DNA of 64,000 bases from Oscillospiraceae bacterium. Its GTDB lineage: Bacteria; Bacillota; Clostridia; Oscillospirales; Ruminococcaceae. The position numbers and the translations under genes were made by a program. Shown here piece after piece: positions 53,094-64,000 of the stretch (within the stretch, counting starts at the first letter, position 1; each line of letters opens with the position of its first letter). The notes beneath the pieces were generated by a model that was not told the DNA's origin, did no database searches, and worked only from the letters and a program-made list of their open reading frames with translations. Location of the stretch: contig JAFUOD010000008.1 of NCBI GenBank assembly GCA_017472735.1, positions 62,001 through 126,000 on the forward strand, given 5' to 3'.

Positions 53094-53152
53094 GCCGCCA
53101 CGGCTCCGGCACTTTGCCTCCCTCCGGTCGGCAAGCGCCTCGCCACGGCGGC
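53094..53152. repeat. GCCGCC...GGCGGC GC-rich element, copy A
   Basis: A 59-base block starting GCCGCCACGGCTC and ending CTCGCCACGGCGGC. Copy B at 61917-61974 is identical at about 52 of 58 aligned positions. A further GC-rich stretch to 53236, repeating ACGGCTCGGCACTC at 53211, follows. This fills most of the gap between the riboswitch promoter and the GH10 gene. Confidence 0.75.
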
Positions 53153-53242
53153 GCCCCCAAAACTGCAAAGCCCACCGCTTGCGCCGCCCACGCTTCGCCC
53201 CCTTGCCGGGACGGCTCGGCACTCGGCGGCGCCGCTTTTTTA

Positions 53243-53274
53243 AAAAAACACCGCCCTGTTAAAAACAGAGCGGC
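53243..53274 (-). terminator. Terminator of the GH10 gene
   Basis: CCGCCCTGTT and AACAGAGCGG pair (one mismatch) over AAA and are followed on the minus strand by TGTTTTTTT. Confidence 0.75.
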
Positions 53275-53288
53275 AGTTTGCTGTTTAA

Positions 53289-54608
53289 TTATTCAACTGT
53301 ATAGTGGTCAAAGCTTGTTCTTGCAATGCTCCAGAAGCAGGGCTTCAAAAGGAAGCCTTCCTCTTCTCTCAAAACGATCATTGCAGCATTTCTTCTAAGC
53401 TTGGGGGTCGAGTTAAGCCACGAGTTGCCGTCGTCTGTACCCCACAAAACTACCATGTCAATAACGCCTTCGTCAGCAAAGTCTTGGAACATATCAAAGA
53501 GCTCGGCATACTTTTCTGCCTGCTTTTCATAGTCTTCATCAGTCCATTTATAGAAAGCACCGTCAGAATTTGAGCCAACAAACATATTCATATCAAGCTC
53601 GGTAATCTGAACTCTGAAGTTGCCCTTGTATTCAGGGAAACATTCATCATAGATCTCAGCAAGTCCTGCAATCTTTTCGATCTGGCTTCTGTAAAGCTCA
53701 ACGTTGCAATCAAGACCGATATGCGACTGGAAGCCGACACCGTCAATTCTTACGCCCTTTCTGAACATTCTTTCCATCATGTCATACATTGCCTGTGTCT
53801 TCGAGGCCTGCCATTCCATGTTAAAGTCGTTAATAACCAAAATAGCGTCTTCATCAGCAGCGCGTGCAACATTGGCAACAAGTTCAACATAGTCGTCCTT
53901 ATAACCGTTGCCGTCAACGTCGCCGATAATTTCAGCCCAGTACGAGTCGTCGTTTACGGTTCTTATCGAGTCAGCATTCAAAACCTCGTTGCAAAGGTCC
54001 CAAACATCAATGTCGTCCTTATATCTTGTTACATACTCGGTAATAAAGGTTGTAATTCTTTCTGTAAGCTGCTCTCTGGTTGCCAAAGCGCCCTGCTCAT
54101 AGCATTCTCTTACGGTTCTTGTGTCGGCAGGGTCAGCCTTATACCACCAATCAGGGGTCTGAGCATGCCACAAAAGCGTATGTCCGCGTAAGGTTACATC
54201 GTTAAGCTCACCGAATTCAACAAAGCCGTCAACGTCGTCAAAATAGAAAACGCCCTCAGCAGGGTTTATGTAAGCAGGCTTACATTCGTTGCCCAAGACA
54301 AAAACGTTATAGTGCTTCAAAAGGCTTTTTGCAACGGGAGTATTAAGATTTGTACACTGATTATAGCCAAATGCACAGCCTATCTTCATGTTGTTAAAAT
54401 ACTTATAAAGTGCGGGTGCATCAACGCTGTCGGCAGCAAGCTCTGTCTTAGACAAAGTTTCAAGCTCCTCAAGTGTATACTTGATTTCGGGGTTTGTCAG
54501 CGCCGAAACGTCATAGTCGTCAGGGAAAATACCTTCGGGCTCTTTTTCACAGGCAACAAGGCTAAGTGCCATAAATGCTGCCAAAATAATTGCTAACAGT
54601 CTTTTCAT
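53289..54608 (-). CDS. xynA: GH10 endo-1,4-beta-xylanase lipoprotein
   Basis: A 439-residue secreted, lipid-anchored xylanase. The signal peptide KRLLAIILAAFMALSLVAC ends in a lipobox cysteine; a short linker precedes the TIM barrel. The catalytic acid/base is E208 in WDLCNEVLNAD, the nucleophile is in VQITELDMNMF, and TLRGHTLLWHAQTPDWW and GVGFQSHIGL are GH10 signatures. There is no carbohydrate-binding module or dockerin. The start at 54608 has AAAGGA before it; the longer frame from 54641 does not. It supplies xylooligosaccharides for the cytoplasmic GH8 and GH51 enzymes. Confidence 0.95.
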   Translation of the reverse strand: MKRLLAIILAAFMALSLVACEKEPEGIFPDDYDVSALTNPEIKYTLEELETLSKTELAADSVDAPALYKYFNNMKIGCAFGYNQCTNLNTPVAKSLLKHYNVFVLGNECKPAYINPAEGVFYFDDVDGFVEFGELNDVTLRGHTLLWHAQTPDWWYKADPADTRTVRECYEQGALATREQLTERITTFITEYVTRYKDDIDVWDLCNEVLNADSIRTVNDDSYWAEIIGDVDGNGYKDDYVELVANVARAADEDAILVINDFNMEWQASKTQAMYDMMERMFRKGVRIDGVGFQSHIGLDCNVELYRSQIEKIAGLAEIYDECFPEYKGNFRVQITELDMNMFVGSNSDGAFYKWTDEDYEKQAEKYAELFDMFQDFADEGVIDMVVLWGTDDGNSWLNSTPKLRRNAAMIVLREEEGFLLKPCFWSIARTSFDHYTVE

Positions 54609-54783
54609 TGGGGTATTCCTTTCATAAATAAAAATATGCAAAATTATTTTAGCACATTTTAGTTTTTTATTGAATTGGTAAACAGCACAATTTATAAGTT
54701 GCCGCTTTGTGCAAGTTTGCGATATTTATTCAACAGTTTATATATTGACAGAAAAGTAACATACTATATTTATTAAAAAACAC

Positions 54784-54812
54784 TTTACGAGGGCGAAGTT
54801 CTGTGATATAAT
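54784..54812 (+). promoter_or_regulatory. Promoter of the atp operon
   Basis: TTTACG, 17 bases and TATAAT with an upstream TG (extended -10). A TTGACA at about 54747 has no well-spaced -10 box. Confidence 0.6.
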
Positions 54813-54869
54813 ATTACATGTATTGTTGCAAATTTGTGAGATGATTTTTCTCATAAAAAGGAGGAACAT

Positions 54870-55379
54870 ATGGACCAAGAAAAAAACACTTTGGTCACGC
54901 CCGAAAACGAGGAAAAGCAGGCTGTATTCGGTTTCTTAAAGGCAGTGGCATTTGGTGTCGCAATATGTGAAGCCATTACCGTTTTAGTGTTTGCACTAAT
55001 AGGCAGATTTTCCTTGTCTGTTGTTTTAGGTGCAGTTTACGGCGGTCTGGTAATGATTCTTTATTATTATTTAATGGCCGGGGGAATAACTAAAGCTGCT
55101 AAAGAACCCGACCCTGAGGTTGCAAAAAAGCGAATGCAGTTATCTTACAGTCAAAGGCTGATGGTGCTTGTTCTGCTTTTAGGCGTTGGACTGTTCTTAT
55201 ACGCCGAGTTCGGAATTATCCATTGGATACCTATGGCACTGTCGATAATCTATCCGAGAATTGCTTTGGGTATATGGCAGCAAAGATATAAGAAAATTGC
55301 TAAGGACGAGCCTTTAACCGCGGGCAACCCCGATGCTTATGCCGATATTGATGAAAAAGAAGAGGAGGCTGATTTTTAA
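54870..55379 (+). CDS. atpI: AtpI-like membrane protein
   Basis: A 169-residue protein with four hydrophobic segments (about 25-45, 50-72, 92-112, 115-135) between charged ends, at the AtpI position directly before atpB. AtpI proteins help assemble the c ring and may aid Mg2+ or Ca2+ supply. Sequence similarity to AtpI is faint by eye, so the name rests largely on topology and position. The ATG follows AAAGGAGG. Confidence 0.7.
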   Translation: MDQEKNTLVTPENEEKQAVFGFLKAVAFGVAICEAITVLVFALIGRFSLSVVLGAVYGGLVMILYYYLMAGGITKAAKEPDPEVAKKRMQLSYSQRLMVLVLLLGVGLFLYAEFGIIHWIPMALSIIYPRIALGIWQQRYKKIAKDEPLTAGNPDAYADIDEKEEEADF

Positions 55380-55382
55380 ACA

Positions 55383-56138
55383 ATGCACACTCAAATTGAA
55401 ATCACAGGTGCGAAAATACTGTTAGAGCTTCCTTTTGGCTTGACCATAACCGAAACGCAGGTGAACATGTGGATAGTTATGGCATTGATAACAGGTGTAT
55501 GCATCTGGTTAACCCACGATCTAAAAGTAAAGCCAACCTCCAAACGTCAGATAATTGCCGAATATCTGGTTAATCTTGTTACCAATTTTGTCGAGGGCAA
55601 CATGGGCAAGAAATTTAAAAGCTACACGCCTTTTGTTGCTGCGCTTTTCTCGCTTGCAATGTGTTGCAGTCTCATATCGCTTTTGGGCATGTATTCCCCC
55701 ACAAGCGATCTTAACACCACGATCGGCTGGGCATTGATAGTGTTCTTCATTATAACTTATTATAAGATCAAAACAAACGGCCCTTTAGGTTATGCAAAAA
55801 GCCTTACCGAGCCGATATTCATTATGACACCCATGAACATCATCGGCGAGTTCTCGACCCCGATCTCAATGGCATTCCGTTTGTTCGGTAACGTCGCTTC
55901 AGGTTCGGTTATCTCTGCACTTGTATATGCAGCGCTTGCATGGCTCAACGGAGTGATCTTTGGCTGGCTGCCGGGCTTCTTGGGCGAATGGGCAGATTTA
56001 TTCCCAATTCTTCAGCTTGGTCTTCCTGCAGTGCTTTCTCTTTACTTCGACATTTTCTCAAGCGTTTTGCAGGCATTCATCTTCTGCATGCTAACAATGC
56101 TTTACATCGCATCTGCGGCACAAACAGAAGAAGCATAA
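55383..56138 (+). CDS. atpB: ATP synthase subunit a
   Basis: A 251-residue membrane subunit forming the ion half-channels of F0. The essential arginine is in SMAFRLFGNVASGSVISAL, and the preceding EPIFIMTPMNIIGEFSTPIS is diagnostic. Five or six helices are seen. It starts three bases after atpI. Length is normal. Confidence 0.95.
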   Translation: MHTQIEITGAKILLELPFGLTITETQVNMWIVMALITGVCIWLTHDLKVKPTSKRQIIAEYLVNLVTNFVEGNMGKKFKSYTPFVAALFSLAMCCSLISLLGMYSPTSDLNTTIGWALIVFFIITYYKIKTNGPLGYAKSLTEPIFIMTPMNIIGEFSTPISMAFRLFGNVASGSVISALVYAALAWLNGVIFGWLPGFLGEWADLFPILQLGLPAVLSLYFDIFSSVLQAFIFCMLTMLYIASAAQTEEA

Positions 56139-56151
56139 TTAATTTTGTTAA

Positions 56152-56457
<306 letters not shown>

Positions 56458-56506
56458 TTCTGAATTTTGGAATAAGCAGTAAGTTAAGTAAGGAGATGTA
56501 TTTATA

Positions 56507-57022
56507 ATGATAATGGCGGGAACCTTTTTAGAATTTCTCTCCATAAACGTCTGGCATATCCTTATGGCAATGGGCAACCTTTTGATCCTTGTTTTGCTTT
56601 TAAAGAAATTTCTCTTTAAGCCTATAAACAACATTTTGCAAAAGCGTGCCGAGGAAGTAGACAAGATCTACTCCGATGCTGACACAGCTCTTGAAAAAGC
56701 AAATGCTGACAAGGCACTTTATGAAGAAAAGCTCACCCGCGCAAAGGATGAAGCAGACACTCTCATCAAAACAGCCTCCGAACACGCAAAGGCAAAAAGC
56801 AACGAGATCATCAGTCAGGCTAGAGCCGAAGCTGACCGTCGCCGTAAGAGTGCCGATGAAGACATCGAGCTTGCCAAGAAAAAGGCTGTTAACGACATTA
56901 AGGATTCTATTTCTGATATGGTCATCTCACTTGCCGAGCAGGTCGTCGAAAAAGAAATCGACGCCAATGCTCATTCCGCACTTATCGACGATGCCATTGA
57001 CAACCTTGGTGACAGCGTATGA
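56507..57022 (+). CDS. atpF: ATP synthase subunit b
   Basis: A 171-residue peripheral-stalk subunit: one N-terminal membrane helix (about residues 12-35, LMAMGNLLILVLLLKKFLF) followed by a long charged coiled coil (ANADKALYEEKLTRAKDEAD...) and a C-terminal part that contacts delta. It overlaps atpH by four bases. The ATG at 56507 has AAGGAG upstream. Confidence 0.94.
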   Translation: MIMAGTFLEFLSINVWHILMAMGNLLILVLLLKKFLFKPINNILQKRAEEVDKIYSDADTALEKANADKALYEEKLTRAKDEADTLIKTASEHAKAKSNEIISQARAEADRRRKSADEDIELAKKKAVNDIKDSISDMVISLAEQVVEKEIDANAHSALIDDAIDNLGDSV

Positions 57023-57579
57023 TGAAAAATTATGCTAACGAGTATGGACTCGCTTTGTATAACTTGGGTATAGAAGCAGGCTGTTCAAAAGCTATTTTTG
57101 AGGATTTCAAATCGGTAGCAGAGGTTTTTGACGCTCAGCCCGAATTTTCGCGGCTTTTGTCAAACCCCATGTTAACCGCATCCGAGCGTGCAGATGCTGT
57201 ACGCTTAGTCTTCGGCGGCAAAATTAACGGTTATCTTCTTAATATGCTCATGATCTTTGCCGAGAAAAGACGTTTCGATATGCTTTCAAAATGCTGGCTC
57301 GAATACCGCAGAAATTATTGCAAGGCAAATAACATCTTGCCTGTTACGGCAACCTCTGTTCAGCCTCTTACCGATGAGCAAAAGACCAAACTCATTTCTA
57401 AGCTTAAGGTCAAGACCGGCAAGCAGATTTTGTTAACCTGCGTTGTCAACCCCAAATGCCTTGGCGGCATCATGCTTGAATATGACGGTAAGAGGATTGA
57501 TGCCAGCGTAAAACAGCGTTTTTCCGATATGCGTCAGTTGTTAAGACAAAGCGATTTGTCCCCAAAATCGGGCTCATAA
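57019..57579 (+). CDS. atpH: ATP synthase subunit delta
   Basis: A 186-residue soluble subunit connecting the b stalk to F1. An N-terminal helical bundle (YANEYGLALYNLGIEAG... FSRLLSNPMLTASERADAV) is followed by the OSCP-type C terminus with NPKCLGGIMLEYDGKRIDAS. Its ATG overlaps the atpF stop, indicating coupled translation. Confidence 0.93.
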   Translation: MMKNYANEYGLALYNLGIEAGCSKAIFEDFKSVAEVFDAQPEFSRLLSNPMLTASERADAVRLVFGGKINGYLLNMLMIFAEKRRFDMLSKCWLEYRRNYCKANNILPVTATSVQPLTDEQKTKLISKLKVKTGKQILLTCVVNPKCLGGIMLEYDGKRIDASVKQRFSDMRQLLRQSDLSPKSGS

Positions 57580-57603
57580 CATCTTAAATATGGAGATATA
57601 ATT

Positions 57604-59112
57604 ATGAACTTAGACGAAATCAGCAGCCTTATAAAGGCTCAAATAAAGAATTATGAAGCTAAAGCCGAGCTTTCCGAGATCGGCTCCGTCATCACTGTCG
57701 GTGACGGTATCGCTTCAGTCTACGGACTTGATAAGTGCCTTTCTAACGAGCTTGTTCAGTTTTCGAACGGCACTTACGGCATGGCTCTTAATTTAGAAGA
57801 GGACTTCGTTTCCGTAGTAATGCTTGGCTCTGACGCAGGCGTGCGTGAGGGTGACACCGTTAAGCGCACAGGCTCGGTCGTATCGGTTCCTGTAGGTGAT
57901 GCCTTGGTCGGTCGTGTTGTAAATGCACTCGGTCAGCCTGTTGACGGCAAAGGCCCTGTTGAATATGAAAAGCTCATGCCTATCGAGCGTAAAGCGACAG
58001 GCATTATCGAAAGAAAATCTGTTAGCGTTCCTTTGCAGACAGGTATCAAGGCAATAGACAGCATGATTCCTATTGGCAGAGGTCAGCGTGAGCTTATCAT
58101 CGGTGACCGTCAGACAGGTAAGACTGTTATCGCTACCGATACCATCATCAACCAAAAGGGTAAAAACTGCATCTGCATTTATGTAGCCATCGGTCAGAAG
58201 AATTCGACCGTTGCCCAGCTTGTAGAAACCTTAACCCGTGCAGGCGCAATGGATTACACCATTGTCGTAAGCTCCACAGCAAGCGAACTTGCAACCTTGC
58301 AATATATCGCTCCTTATTCAGGCTGCACCATGGGTGAATACTTTATGAACAAGGGCATGGACTGCCTTATCATCTACGATGATTTATCCAAGCACGCAGT
58401 TGCATACCGCACACTTTCGCTCCTCATTCGCCGCCCTCCGGGACGTGAAGCTTACCCGGGCGACGTATTCTATCTGCACTCCCGTCTTCTCGAACGAGCA
58501 GCACGTTTGTCACCCGAATGCGGAGGCGGCTCGCTGACAGCTTTGCCTATCATCGAAACTCAGGCAGGCGACGTTTCGGCGTACATTCCCACAAACGTCA
58601 TTTCCATTACCGATGGACAGATATTCTTAGAAACCGAGCTTTTCAACTCAGGCATCATGCCGGCGGTTAACCCGGGCATCTCTGTCAGCCGTGTAGGCGG
58701 CTCTGCTCAGCTTAAGTCGATGAAGCAGGTTTCGGGTTCGTTAAAGCTCCTTTATTCCCAATATCGCGAGCTTCAGTCGTTTGCCCAGTTCGGCTCCGAC
58801 CTCGATAAAGACACTAAAGACCGTTTGGCACAGGGTGCCCGCATTGTTGAGGTTTTAAAGCAGAACAGAAATTCGCCCGTTGCGGTCGAGCTTCAGGTTT
58901 GCATTATTTATGCCGTTGTCAACAACTATCTTAAAGATATTCCTGTTGATCTGGTCAAGGAATATGAAAAAGAGCTTTACTTTGAAATGAGCTCATACCA
59001 TCAGGATGTTTTAGACCTCATTTTAGACCCCAAGGGTCTTAATGATGAAAGCAAAGCGGCGCTTGATGCTGCAATTGCCGACTTCACCGAAAAGTTTAAA
59101 AGCATTCACTGA
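57604..59112 (+). CDS. atpA: ATP synthase subunit alpha
   Basis: A 502-residue non-catalytic F1 subunit. The P loop is [40 protein letters not shown] and [17 protein letters not shown] are signatures. The N-terminal beta barrel and C-terminal helical bundle are complete. Length is typical. Confidence 0.98.
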   Translation: MNLDEISSLIKAQIKNYEAKAELSEIGSVITVGDGIASVYGLDKCLSNELVQFSNGTYGMALNLEEDFVSVVMLGSDAGVREGDTVKRTGSVVSVPVGDALVGRVVNALGQPVDGKGPVEYEKLMPIERKATGIIERKSVSVPLQTGIKAIDSMIPIGRGQRELIIGDRQTGKTVIATDTIINQKGKNCICIYVAIGQKNSTVAQLVETLTRAGAMDYTIVVSSTASELATLQYIAPYSGCTMGEYFMNKGMDCLIIYDDLSKHAVAYRTLSLLIRRPPGREAYPGDVFYLHSRLLERAARLSPECGGGSLTALPIIETQAGDVSAYIPTNVISITDGQIFLETELFNSGIMPAVNPGISVSRVGGSAQLKSMKQVSGSLKLLYSQYRELQSFAQFGSDLDKDTKDRLAQGARIVEVLKQNRNSPVAVELQVCIIYAVVNNYLKDIPVDLVKEYEKELYFEMSSYHQDVLDLILDPKGLNDESKAALDAAIADFTEKFKSIH

Positions 59113-59147
59113 TCTTCACTAAATAATTACGAAGGGAGGGAACACAC

Positions 59148-59996
59148 ATGGCTTCCATGAAGGAAATTAACCTTCGCATCAAAAGTATTACAGGCACAAG
59201 GCAAATAACCAAGGCTATGGAGCTTGTTGCTATCTCAAAGCTTTCCAAGGCCCGCGAAAGGACCGAGCGTTGCCGTCCGTTTTATAACGAGCTTTATCAG
59301 GCACTTTGCGATATTTCAACGACAAGCACCGCCAAAGATTCACCCTATTGCCAAGCTCGCGAGGCAAAAAAGTCGTGCATAATCGTTATAGCAGGTGACA
59401 GAGGCCTTGCAGGCGGTTACAACAACAACCTTTTCAAGTTGTTCGAGGAGCTTAGTGCCGACAAAAATGTTTGTGTGCTTCCCATTGGCAAACGCTCTGT
59501 CGATTATTGCACACGCAAGGGCTATGAGATCATCTCTAGTGAGTATTCAAGCGTTGAGGATATAGATGTCGGCGACTGTTTTGAAATTGCAGGCTCTCTT
59601 TGTGAAATGTTCTCAGAGTGTACGTTCGACGAGCTGTATGTTGTATATACAAACTTTGCTTCAATGCTAACCCAGGACCCCGGCACCTTAAAAATTTTGC
59701 CACTCGATGCCAGCATAAGCGCAAATACTTCTGACAACCACAGATTCATGTTGGTCGAGCCCGGGGCAGAAGCTGTGTTCAATTCAATCGTACCCGATAG
59801 CGTAGCAGGCCTTATCTGGGGCACTGTGTGCGAATCTTTTACGAGCGAACTTGCGGCAAGACGCACAGCAATGGAATCGGCAACCTCGAATGCCGATGAT
59901 ATTATTGCAGACCTGCAGCTTAAATATAACAAGGCAAGAAAGAGCTCGATCACCCAGCAGATTACCGAAATCGTCTCGGGCGCAGGAGCAGAGTAA
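59148..59996 (+). CDS. atpG: ATP synthase subunit gamma
   Basis: A 282-residue central-stalk subunit. The N-terminal helix MKEINLRIKSITGTRQITKAMELVA and C-terminal helix ATSNADDIIADLQLKYNKAR form the coiled coil in the alpha/beta hexamer; GDRGLAGGYNNNLF is the middle-domain motif. GGGAGGG precedes the ATG. Confidence 0.96.
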   Translation: MASMKEINLRIKSITGTRQITKAMELVAISKLSKARERTERCRPFYNELYQALCDISTTSTAKDSPYCQAREAKKSCIIVIAGDRGLAGGYNNNLFKLFEELSADKNVCVLPIGKRSVDYCTRKGYEIISSEYSSVEDIDVGDCFEIAGSLCEMFSECTFDELYVVYTNFASMLTQDPGTLKILPLDASISANTSDNHRFMLVEPGAEAVFNSIVPDSVAGLIWGTVCESFTSELAARRTAMESATSNADDIIADLQLKYNKARKSSITQQITEIVSGAGAE

Positions 59997-59999
59997 TAA

Positions 60000-61424
<1,425 letters not shown>

Positions 61425-61442
61425 CTTTTGCGGAGGTTTTAG

Positions 61443-61850
61443 ATGAGCACCTTCCATTTAAAAATAGTATCGCCCGACGGTGTGTTCTTTGACGGAGAAG
61501 CTAAACAGCTTTCAATCCGCTCAATCGACGGTGAAATTGCTGTTCTAAAAGGTCACATTCCGTTCTTAACTGCAGTTGCTGTCGGTGAATGCCGTTTATA
61601 TGTTAACGATGGCGAAGTCCCGAAAACTGCTGCTTGCTGCGGCGGCATGCTTAACGTATCAGATGAGGAAGTTCTTTTGGCACCTACCACATTCGAATGG
61701 GCTGATGATATCGACATCGAGCGCGCTGAAGCTGCAATGTCAAGGGCAGAAGCTTTACTTCAATCTGCATCTACCGATGCTGATAGGAAAATTGCTAAGC
61801 GTAAGCTTGAGCGCGCGAATCTTAGAATTAAGGTCGCTAAAAAAGCATAA
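61443..61850 (+). CDS. atpC: ATP synthase subunit epsilon
   Basis: A 135-residue regulatory central-stalk subunit. A beta sandwich (FHLKIVSPDGVFFDGEAKQLSIRSIDGEIAVLKGHIPFLTAVAVGE-type sequence) is followed by a C-terminal helical hairpin (ERAEAAMSRAEALLQ... AKRKLERANLRIKVAKK). Last gene of the operon, followed by a strong terminator. Confidence 0.95.
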   Translation: MSTFHLKIVSPDGVFFDGEAKQLSIRSIDGEIAVLKGHIPFLTAVAVGECRLYVNDGEVPKTAACCGGMLNVSDEEVLLAPTTFEWADDIDIERAEAAMSRAEALLQSASTDADRKIAKRKLERANLRIKVAKKA

Positions 61851-61872
61851 GGCAACTGATTTCATAAAAATC

Positions 61873-61907
61873 ACTCCCTTTCTTACTTAAAAGAAAGGGA
61901 GTTTTTT
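61873..61907 (+). terminator. Terminator of the atp operon
   Basis: A perfect 12-bp stem, ACTCCCTTTCTT / AAGAAAGGGAGT, followed by TTTTT. Confidence 0.92.
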
Positions 61908-61916
61908 GTGCTCACC

Positions 61917-61974
61917 GCCGCCACGGCTCGGCACTCTGCCTCACCCCGTTCGGCACACGCCTCGCCACGGCGGC
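61917..61974. repeat. GCCGCC...GGCGGC GC-rich element, copy B
   Basis: A 58-base block from GCCGCCACGGCTC to CTCGCCACGGCGGC, about 90 percent identical to 53094-53152. It lies directly after the atp terminator. A further hairpin, CCGCCAAAT / ATTTGGCGG (62019-62045), follows. Confidence 0.75.
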
Positions 61975-62060
61975 TCATAACTGCATCTACCTCACTGCCT
62001 GCACAGCGGGCCCTCCCACCGCCAAATCCTTTCGGAATTTGGCGGCGGTCTCCCTCCCGC

Positions 62061-62102
62061 CAAAACAAAATCCCTCCCACCCCGTAAAAAGGTGAGAGGG
62101 AT
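62061..62102 (-). terminator. Terminator of the GH127 gene
   Basis: ATCCCTCCCACC and GGTGAGAGGGAT pair with one mismatch over CCGTAAAAA and are followed on the minus strand by TTTTGTTTT. Confidence 0.8.
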
Positions 62103-62115
62103 AATTTGCGTTAAA

Positions 62116-63999
62116 TTACTCAGCTTCCTTCAAGCTCCAGTAAATACCGTATCTTACATCGTAAATCTGGTAATAGGGGATAAAGGTAAGCTCCCTGTCA
62201 GCAGGTGTAAACTTAAATTCCAAGCCATCGCCCACACGCTCAAAGTAAGCGTCGGGGTTGGTTCTAACATCCTTGCCGGTAATGCCTTCGTTAAGCACAA
62301 GGTGGTCATTAACTAAAATCGAGGATTCAGGAATAAGAACGCTCATACCTGTATATGTCGTCTTCATGTTTTCGTTTCCAAGGTCTGCTGCCAAAAGAAC
62401 AGGGCCGTACTTGAATGCAACGGTGTTAAGTCCGTCAACCATGTTATAGGTTGTAAAGCCCAAGGGGATAGTCACATCAACACTGTCCTTGTTTGCCCAT
62501 TCTCTTGTAATAACAGCATAGCCGTTAACGGTTTCATAGCTTACTGCTTCGCCGTTAACCTTAATTGCAAGGTCTCCCTTTGCCCAGTTGGGTATTCTTA
62601 TCTTAAGCGAGAAGCTGACAGGCGCATCAGTCTTAACAGAAATATTGGTCGTGTCTGTTATGGGGAGGTTAGTGGTCTGCGTGATCCTAACACCCTTGTC
62701 GTCCCATTCAATGTTCGAAGCCAAGAACATATTCACATAAAGCGAATCTCCCTCACTGAAGTAGATCATGTCGCCAAGCTTTGTCATGTTTTCCATACCG
62801 CTGCCTGTGCAGCACCAGAAGCTGTCATAAGGTGTCGAGAATGTTTTAAAGTAACCCGTAGCCATCGACTGGAAGTAAGTAGTCATACCTGTTTCGGGGT
62901 TCTGCGATGCCATAATGTCGTTAATAAAGGCGTTTTCCATATAGTCTGCATATTTCTTGTCGCCTGTTACTTTAAACAGCTCCTTCGAAAGCTTAAGCAT
63001 GTTATAAACATTGCAGGTCTCGCAATTGCAGTTTGTTCTTTCACGGTTCAAAACGTCATCAGCACCAAAGTGCTCCCACTCCGAGTTTGCACCTGTGGCA
63101 TAGGTATGGTGATCCAAAACCATCTGCCAAAAGATTTCAGCAGTTTCAAGATATTCGGTAGCGTCAACAACCTTGCCGTCAATCTTCTTGCCGTGGCAAA
63201 CCTCATATCTCTTAATCGCACCAATAATTTTCGGTATAGTTGTGTTTGCGTGGCGGTTGTTCAAAACGTTTACACCGTCTGTTCTAATAAGCTCGAACAA
63301 AGCGTCCTCGTCAAACGCATGTGCGGCGATTGCGTGCTTTTCGTTGCCGGTAATGTTATAAAGGTCATACATTACATCGTTCATTCCACCGTATTCGATC
63401 GAAAGAACTGTGCGATGTGTCTGTTCGTCCCAACTGCTCGTTCTTTTATAAACCCAGTCGCCCAAATTACTTGCAATGGTCAAAGCAGGCTCATAACCGG
63501 TGTATTTATATGTAGCAACCAAACCTTCTAAGATCTTGTGCATGGTATACCACGGAACCCAAGCTTCGTTAAAAAGGTCAGACTTGCCCTTTTCAACATT
63601 GTCAAACTGGAACTCGGTGTTAAGCTCAACAAACTTACCGCCCCACAAAAAACCGTTGTCACGCTGACACAAAGCAAGCTCATCAATAACTGTTGTCAGC
63701 ATGTCATAAACCTTTTTCTTGTCCGACTGACTTACGCTGCCGCTAGCATATGCCTGAGCAAGCGCTGTTAAATAATGTCCCACGGTGTGTCCGCCGATAA
63801 GGTGCGATTCCCAGCCTGCATAAGGCTCGGCACCCTTAGTGTCAGCACCGACGTTTTTGCGGAAATTATAAACCAGCCTGTCAACATCAAACGATAAAAG
63901 ATAGTCGATCTCTTTGTCTAAAGCATTTTCAAAAAATGCACCGTCCATTTCAAGCTCGCTGATGTTAAAATCAGAGATTATCGTGTTTGCATAACTCAT
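62116..63999 (-). CDS. GH127 beta-L-arabinofuranosidase (possibly cut at the window edge)
   Basis: A 627-residue enzyme removing beta-linked L-arabinofuranose, for example from plant extensins or arabinoxylan side chains. The (alpha/alpha)6 barrel shows WESHLIGGHTVGHYLTALA and NGFLWGGK. The zinc/catalytic set is present: NCNCETCN (Glu and Cys ligands) and FWCCTGSGMENM (the nucleophilic Cys and its neighbour), matching HypBA1. C-terminal beta domains (IRIPNWAKGDLAIKVNG) follow. No signal peptide is seen, but the ATG at 63999 is the last codon of the window, so the real start may lie beyond it. Confidence 0.9.
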   Translation of the reverse strand: MSYANTIISDFNISELEMDGAFFENALDKEIDYLLSFDVDRLVYNFRKNVGADTKGAEPYAGWESHLIGGHTVGHYLTALAQAYASGSVSQSDKKKVYDMLTTVIDELALCQRDNGFLWGGKFVELNTEFQFDNVEKGKSDLFNEAWVPWYTMHKILEGLVATYKYTGYEPALTIASNLGDWVYKRTSSWDEQTHRTVLSIEYGGMNDVMYDLYNITGNEKHAIAAHAFDEDALFELIRTDGVNVLNNRHANTTIPKIIGAIKRYEVCHGKKIDGKVVDATEYLETAEIFWQMVLDHHTYATGANSEWEHFGADDVLNRERTNCNCETCNVYNMLKLSKELFKVTGDKKYADYMENAFINDIMASQNPETGMTTYFQSMATGYFKTFSTPYDSFWCCTGSGMENMTKLGDMIYFSEGDSLYVNMFLASNIEWDDKGVRITQTTNLPITDTTNISVKTDAPVSFSLKIRIPNWAKGDLAIKVNGEAVSYETVNGYAVITREWANKDSVDVTIPLGFTTYNMVDGLNTVAFKYGPVLLAADLGNENMKTTYTGMSVLIPESSILVNDHLVLNEGITGKDVRTNPDAYFERVGDGLEFKFTPADRELTFIPYYQIYDVRYGIYWSLKEAE

Positions 64000-64000
64000 G

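Noticed and set aside
53001..53243. Pro/Ala-rich frames in the GC-rich region before GH10
   Set aside because: They arise from the GC-rich palindromic repeat and cross the riboswitch promoter; composition is not protein-like.
54747..54775. TTGACA near 54747 as the atp promoter
   Set aside because: The nearest TATATT is only about 14 bases away; the extended -10 at 54807 is a better fit.

Overview
The window looks like a chromosomal segment of an anaerobic, spore-former-lineage member of the Clostridia, probably a gut or rumen fibre degrader. Supporting signs are spo0A with 0A boxes in front of it, AGGAGG-type ribosome binding sites and TTGACA-17-TATAAT promoters, a formate-tetrahydrofolate ligase, an ATP synthase c subunit with a Na+-type two-carboxylate site, and plant cell-wall glycoside hydrolases (GH130, GH8, GH16, GH51, GH10, GH127) scattered singly between housekeeping operons. 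No phage, IS element, integrase or CRISPR array was seen.

Layout. 1-5 kb: truncated MFS transporter, NUDIX hydrolase, GH130 phosphorylase, an orphan Imm26-domain protein, an MscS channel. 5.1-5.4 kb: tRNA-Ser(GGA) followed by a folded element that ends in a second copy of the tRNA 3' end. 5.5-14.6 kb: accessory redox region with two DUF5131 three-cysteine proteins (one fused to a PNPOx flavin domain), two MarR regulators with visible operators, a nitroreductase, remains of an ABC exporter, a 1415-residue acyl-CoA dehydratase activase and an aldo/keto reductase. 14.7-18.4 kb: nadA-nadB-nadC-niaR with an operator over the promoter. 18.5-22.5 kb: plsY, then a two-component system with a 33-residue membrane microprotein translationally coupled to the kinase. 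22.7-25.9 kb (minus): rnhA, iscS, iscU, mnmA. 26-33 kb: serine hydrolase, Cthe_2159-type beta-helix protein, DUF1292 protein, GH8 exo-oligoxylanase, CotH-like lipoprotein. 33.5-43 kb: SDR, RluA-type synthase, TSCPD protein, SOS-boxed uvrB-uvrA, spo0A, prfC. 43-46.4 kb: GH16, GH51, DUF6171 protein, PspC protein. 46.5-52.7 kb (minus): fhs, glyA and a formate-type channel (one-carbon group), then lysA and dapA behind a lysine riboswitch. 53-54.6 kb: GH10 xylanase lipoprotein. 54.8-61.9 kb: atpI-B-E-F-H-A-G-D-C. 62.1-64 kb: GH127 beta-L-arabinofuranosidase.

How the genes fit together. GH10, GH8, GH51, GH127 and perhaps GH130 and GH16 make a consistent arabinoxylan/mannan-degrading kit, although they are not in one locus. 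Fhs, GlyA and the FNT channel connect formate, serine and folate. NadABC with NiaR and LysA/DapA with the riboswitch are self-regulated biosynthetic units.

The least explained content is (i) the DUF5131/flavoenzyme/MarR operon and (ii) several families of GC-rich, multi-hairpin intergenic elements, including two four-way 'cloverleaf' elements of the same architecture but different sequence, an 81-bp two-copy element, and a palindromic family bounded by GCCGCC and GGCGGC.
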